Origin: Clostridiales bacterium
GTDB lineage: Bacteria; Bacillota; Clostridia; Saccharofermentanales; Saccharofermentanaceae
Reading direction: 5' to 3'
Assembly (NCBI GenBank): GCA_017612755.1
Contig: JAGAFH010000038.1
Location: 1 to 16,709 of the forward strand
Length of the DNA stretch: 16,709 bases
Part shown: positions 14,779 to 16,709 of the stretch, one piece after another
How positions within the stretch are numbered: position 1 is the first letter of the stretch
Layout: the number at the start of each line of letters is the position of its first letter
Made by a program: the position numbers and the translations under genes
The notes under the pieces: generated by a model
Databases searched by the model: none
Seen by the model: the letters and a program-made list of their open reading frames with translations, nothing else
Told to the model about the DNA's origin: nothing

Positions 14779-16709
14779 TTAACCGCGCTCATCGAGGACG
14801 GTCTGTACTCTATCTTGCAGAATATCAACTACTTCGTCAAGAGATTTTTGGCCTTCAAAGAATGCGGGCATCTCCTCTGAAACGATGATGGAAATCGCCT
14901 GATCAGCTCTCTGGGCGTGGCTGCAGGAAGCGATAATATCTTCAAAGCTGTCAATAACGCTTTCGTCCATTTCCTCATATCTTTCACCGTCATTATAGGC
15001 GAATCCGGAAATAGACATTTGTCCACCACCATACATATTGTTACAGTCCTCAACAGACTCCTGGGCCTTTTCCTCAAAGGCCTGGACATTAAGCGGGATG
15101 CTGAAGTCCGCATATTCAAGCTGGGTCTCATAATCAAGAAGATATTCGATAAATGCCCAGCATCCATCAGGATCGGATGTAGAAGCTGAGATTCCTATTG
15201 AATTGTATACACATATCTGGGCACCCCTTCTCTCGTTGGAAGGAAGTCCGAGAACGGCAGCTCTTCCGTTTCCGTAATCACCATAGGGATCGATAAACTG
15301 GTTAAAGCTCATGATCTCCTGATAAGCGGCAGCAGAACCTTCCATAACATCGGAATAATATGCGCCGGCACTTGCTGAATAGAACATCTGGGGAACTTCG
15401 TCGTTTATGTATGTATCACAGAAGTCAGCCAGATCTTCGAATTCATCACAGTTAAAATCTGCCTCCCCGTTATTAAAGAAAACATCATCCATAGCATTCA
15501 TACATGTTACAAAGAACATATTCTTACCCATGGCTACCGGGCTGTCACCGTTACAGACATCATCCACAAAATCGAGATACTCGTTGTATGTAAACCCGAT
15601 CTGACCGTTTTCCACATTATCCTTATCAGTTACGATGCCCTGAATAGAGAAACAGAGAGGGATCTGGTAAAGACAGTCATCTGTCCTGGATGCTTCTATG
15701 ACATTAGCAAAGAAATCATCTGTTCCGTATGCCTCAAGATAGCTTGTAAGGTCTGTGAGGTAATCATCATTATTGAGCTGTGAGCAGTCGAAAGTTCCAA
15801 GAAGGATATCGGGCCCTTCACCGTTCATCATATCGATGGAAAGCTGGTCAGAAAGATCTGCCTTCCCCTCCAAATCGATGGACATATAATCGTCTTCTGT
15901 CTCTGCATCATAGTACTCATCCATCACTGAATCATAGTAATCATATCTTGTATCGAGAATAAGGAAATATTCATCACTCTGCTCGTTGAAACGGCAGATG
16001 GCATCAGCGGTCTCGATCCCGAGACCGGTAGCCTCACAGACCTTAAGGACAGTCTTTCCCACATTGGGATTGTTCTCTGCTTTTTCAATGGTAGTAAGGG
16101 TGCATACGCACTTTGAGTTGTATGAAAAATATCCCGAACTTTCATAATCAGTGGAAAAGAGGACTGCTTCATCCTCACCAACACTGACCACGTCTGAATA
16201 AGACACGGTGATCCTGTTAAGGTTAGTGCAGTTAAAGTCGATGACCGTAATGATCTCTTTGTTATCAAAATCCAGATTCTTTATACCTTCCTGGTCGATG
16301 AAGACATATCCCATATCATCAGTATTTATTCCACCGTAAAGGCTGACACCGGAGAGCCAGTCACACTCCTCATCAGGGAGAAGAGAAAGAGAAGCGGAAG
16401 CCAGATCCAGCTCAAGATACAGATCCCCCTCATCTCCCACAGCACAGAGAAGGGCCTTTCCATCGCCCTCGGATATTGCAGAGGAAATATCCCAGATAGT
16501 TGTACCGCGGATCGTATCCCGGGTAGATATAGTGGTACCGGATCCGGAAGGCGATGTGACATCCAGTGTATAGTAGGAATCTCCGGATTCATCCCAGGTG
16601 TAATACTTGGCGATGGTGTATCCTTCGATCTCAAACTCACCCTCATACCATGCATCGCCACCATAAGGGGAATCATTATCACTGATCTCCCGGGGCGTTC
16701 CTGCAGATC
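14779..16709 (-). CDS. Second large solute-binding lipoprotein, paralogue of the next gene; N-terminus beyond the window
   Basis: The frame is open from the stop at 14779 to the window edge (642 residues visible). The real start, signal peptide and lipobox lie outside; the GTG at 16438-16440 is internal, because matching sequence continues upstream of it (GGDAWYEGEF and TIAKYYTWDESGDSYYTLDV, against GGDSYNEGTT and SITKYWISGEDGDSSYILVV in the paralogue). About 170 N-terminal residues are missing by comparison. Shared blocks include NPNVGKT, LSIDMMNGEGPDILL, SQLNNDDYLTDLTSYL, LYQIPLCFSIQGIVTD, DPDGCWAFIEYLL and EEMPAFFEGQKSLDEVVDIL; about half the residues agree across the binding domain. Both proteins end in ERG. 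Same design: a beta-rich front and a family-1 solute-binding rear. The tandem pair suggests duplication with divergence in ligand. Promoter not visible. Confidence 0.88.
   Translation of the reverse strand, partial: SAGTPREISDNDSPYGGDAWYEGEFEIEGYTIAKYYTWDESGDSYYTLDVTSPSGSGTTISTRDTIRGTTIWDISSAISEGDGKALLCAVGDEGDLYLELDLASASLSLLPDEECDWLSGVSLYGGINTDDMGYVFIDQEGIKNLDFDNKEIITVIDFNCTNLNRITVSYSDVVSVGEDEAVLFSTDYESSGYFSYNSKCVCTLTTIEKAENNPNVGKTVLKVCEATGLGIETADAICRFNEQSDEYFLILDTRYDYYDSVMDEYYDAETEDDYMSIDLEGKADLSDQLSIDMMNGEGPDILLGTFDCSQLNNDDYLTDLTSYLEAYGTDDFFANVIEASRTDDCLYQIPLCFSIQGIVTDKDNVENGQIGFTYNEYLDFVDDVCNGDSPVAMGKNMFFVTCMNAMDDVFFNNGEADFNCDEFEDLADFCDTYINDEVPQMFYSASAGAYYSDVMEGSAAAYQEIMSFNQFIDPYGDYGNGRAAVLGLPSNERRGAQICVYNSIGISASTSDPDGCWAFIEYLLDYETQLEYADFSIPLNVQAFEEKAQESVEDCNNMYGGGQMSISGFAYNDGERYEEMDESVIDSFEDIIASCSHAQRADQAISIIVSEEMPAFFEGQKSLDEVVDILQDRVQTVLDERG

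Noticed and set aside
16438..16440. GTG as the true start of the second large lipoprotein
   Set aside because: The frame stays open to the window edge and the upstream residues align with the paralogue, so the gene starts outside the window.

Overview
The window reads as chromosomal DNA of a Gram-positive, polysaccharide-using anaerobe of the Clostridia (Lachnospiraceae or Oscillospiraceae type). The grounds are strong GGAGG ribosome binding sites, lipobox lipoproteins in place of periplasmic binding proteins, a clostridial-type cellobiose phosphorylase, and carbohydrate ABC importers with no ATPase gene nearby. The family is inference; there is no rRNA or marker gene here. All genes are on the minus strand, so transcription runs from high to low coordinates.

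Unit 1 (16709 to about 12260): two tandem paralogous lipoproteins of about 810 residues, the first cut by the window edge. Each ends in a family-1 solute-binding domain preceded by a beta-rich region that looks propeller-like. The unit closes with a strong intrinsic terminator.

Unit 2 (about 12150 to 6890): a perfect TATAAT -10 box, then a MalF-type permease, a MalG-type permease, a MacA/HlyD-like membrane-fusion adaptor, and a two-TM protein carrying a MacB-like periplasmic core domain but no FtsX membrane domain. Efflux-pump extracytoplasmic parts thus share one operon with sugar-importer permeases, and no ATPase is present. This is the most unusual arrangement in the window. A hairpin follows, then a lipoprotein (6857-5727) with an RsiV/DUF3298-like domain interrupted by acidic segments.

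Unit 3 (about 5640 to 581): a promoter, a structured leader of about 125 nt with three possible stems, a family-1 solute-binding lipoprotein, a GC-rich intercistronic hairpin, a MalF-type permease with a roughly 450-residue extra extracytoplasmic domain after its first TM, and a MalG-type permease overlapping it by ATGA. An intrinsic terminator ends the unit. A separately promoted GH94 cellobiose phosphorylase (469 to beyond position 1) follows.

Unit 3 plus GH94 makes sense as uptake of cellobiose or cellodextrins followed by intracellular phosphorolysis to glucose 1-phosphate and glucose. Units 1 and 2 look like a second, remodelled importer whose binding lipoproteins, adaptor and MacB-like domain may form a cell-wall-spanning assembly; that part is hypothesis. 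Both importers must borrow an ATPase encoded elsewhere (MsmX/MalK type). No gene-free stretch exceeds 300 bases; the longest (5477-5726) holds the unit 3 promoter and leader.
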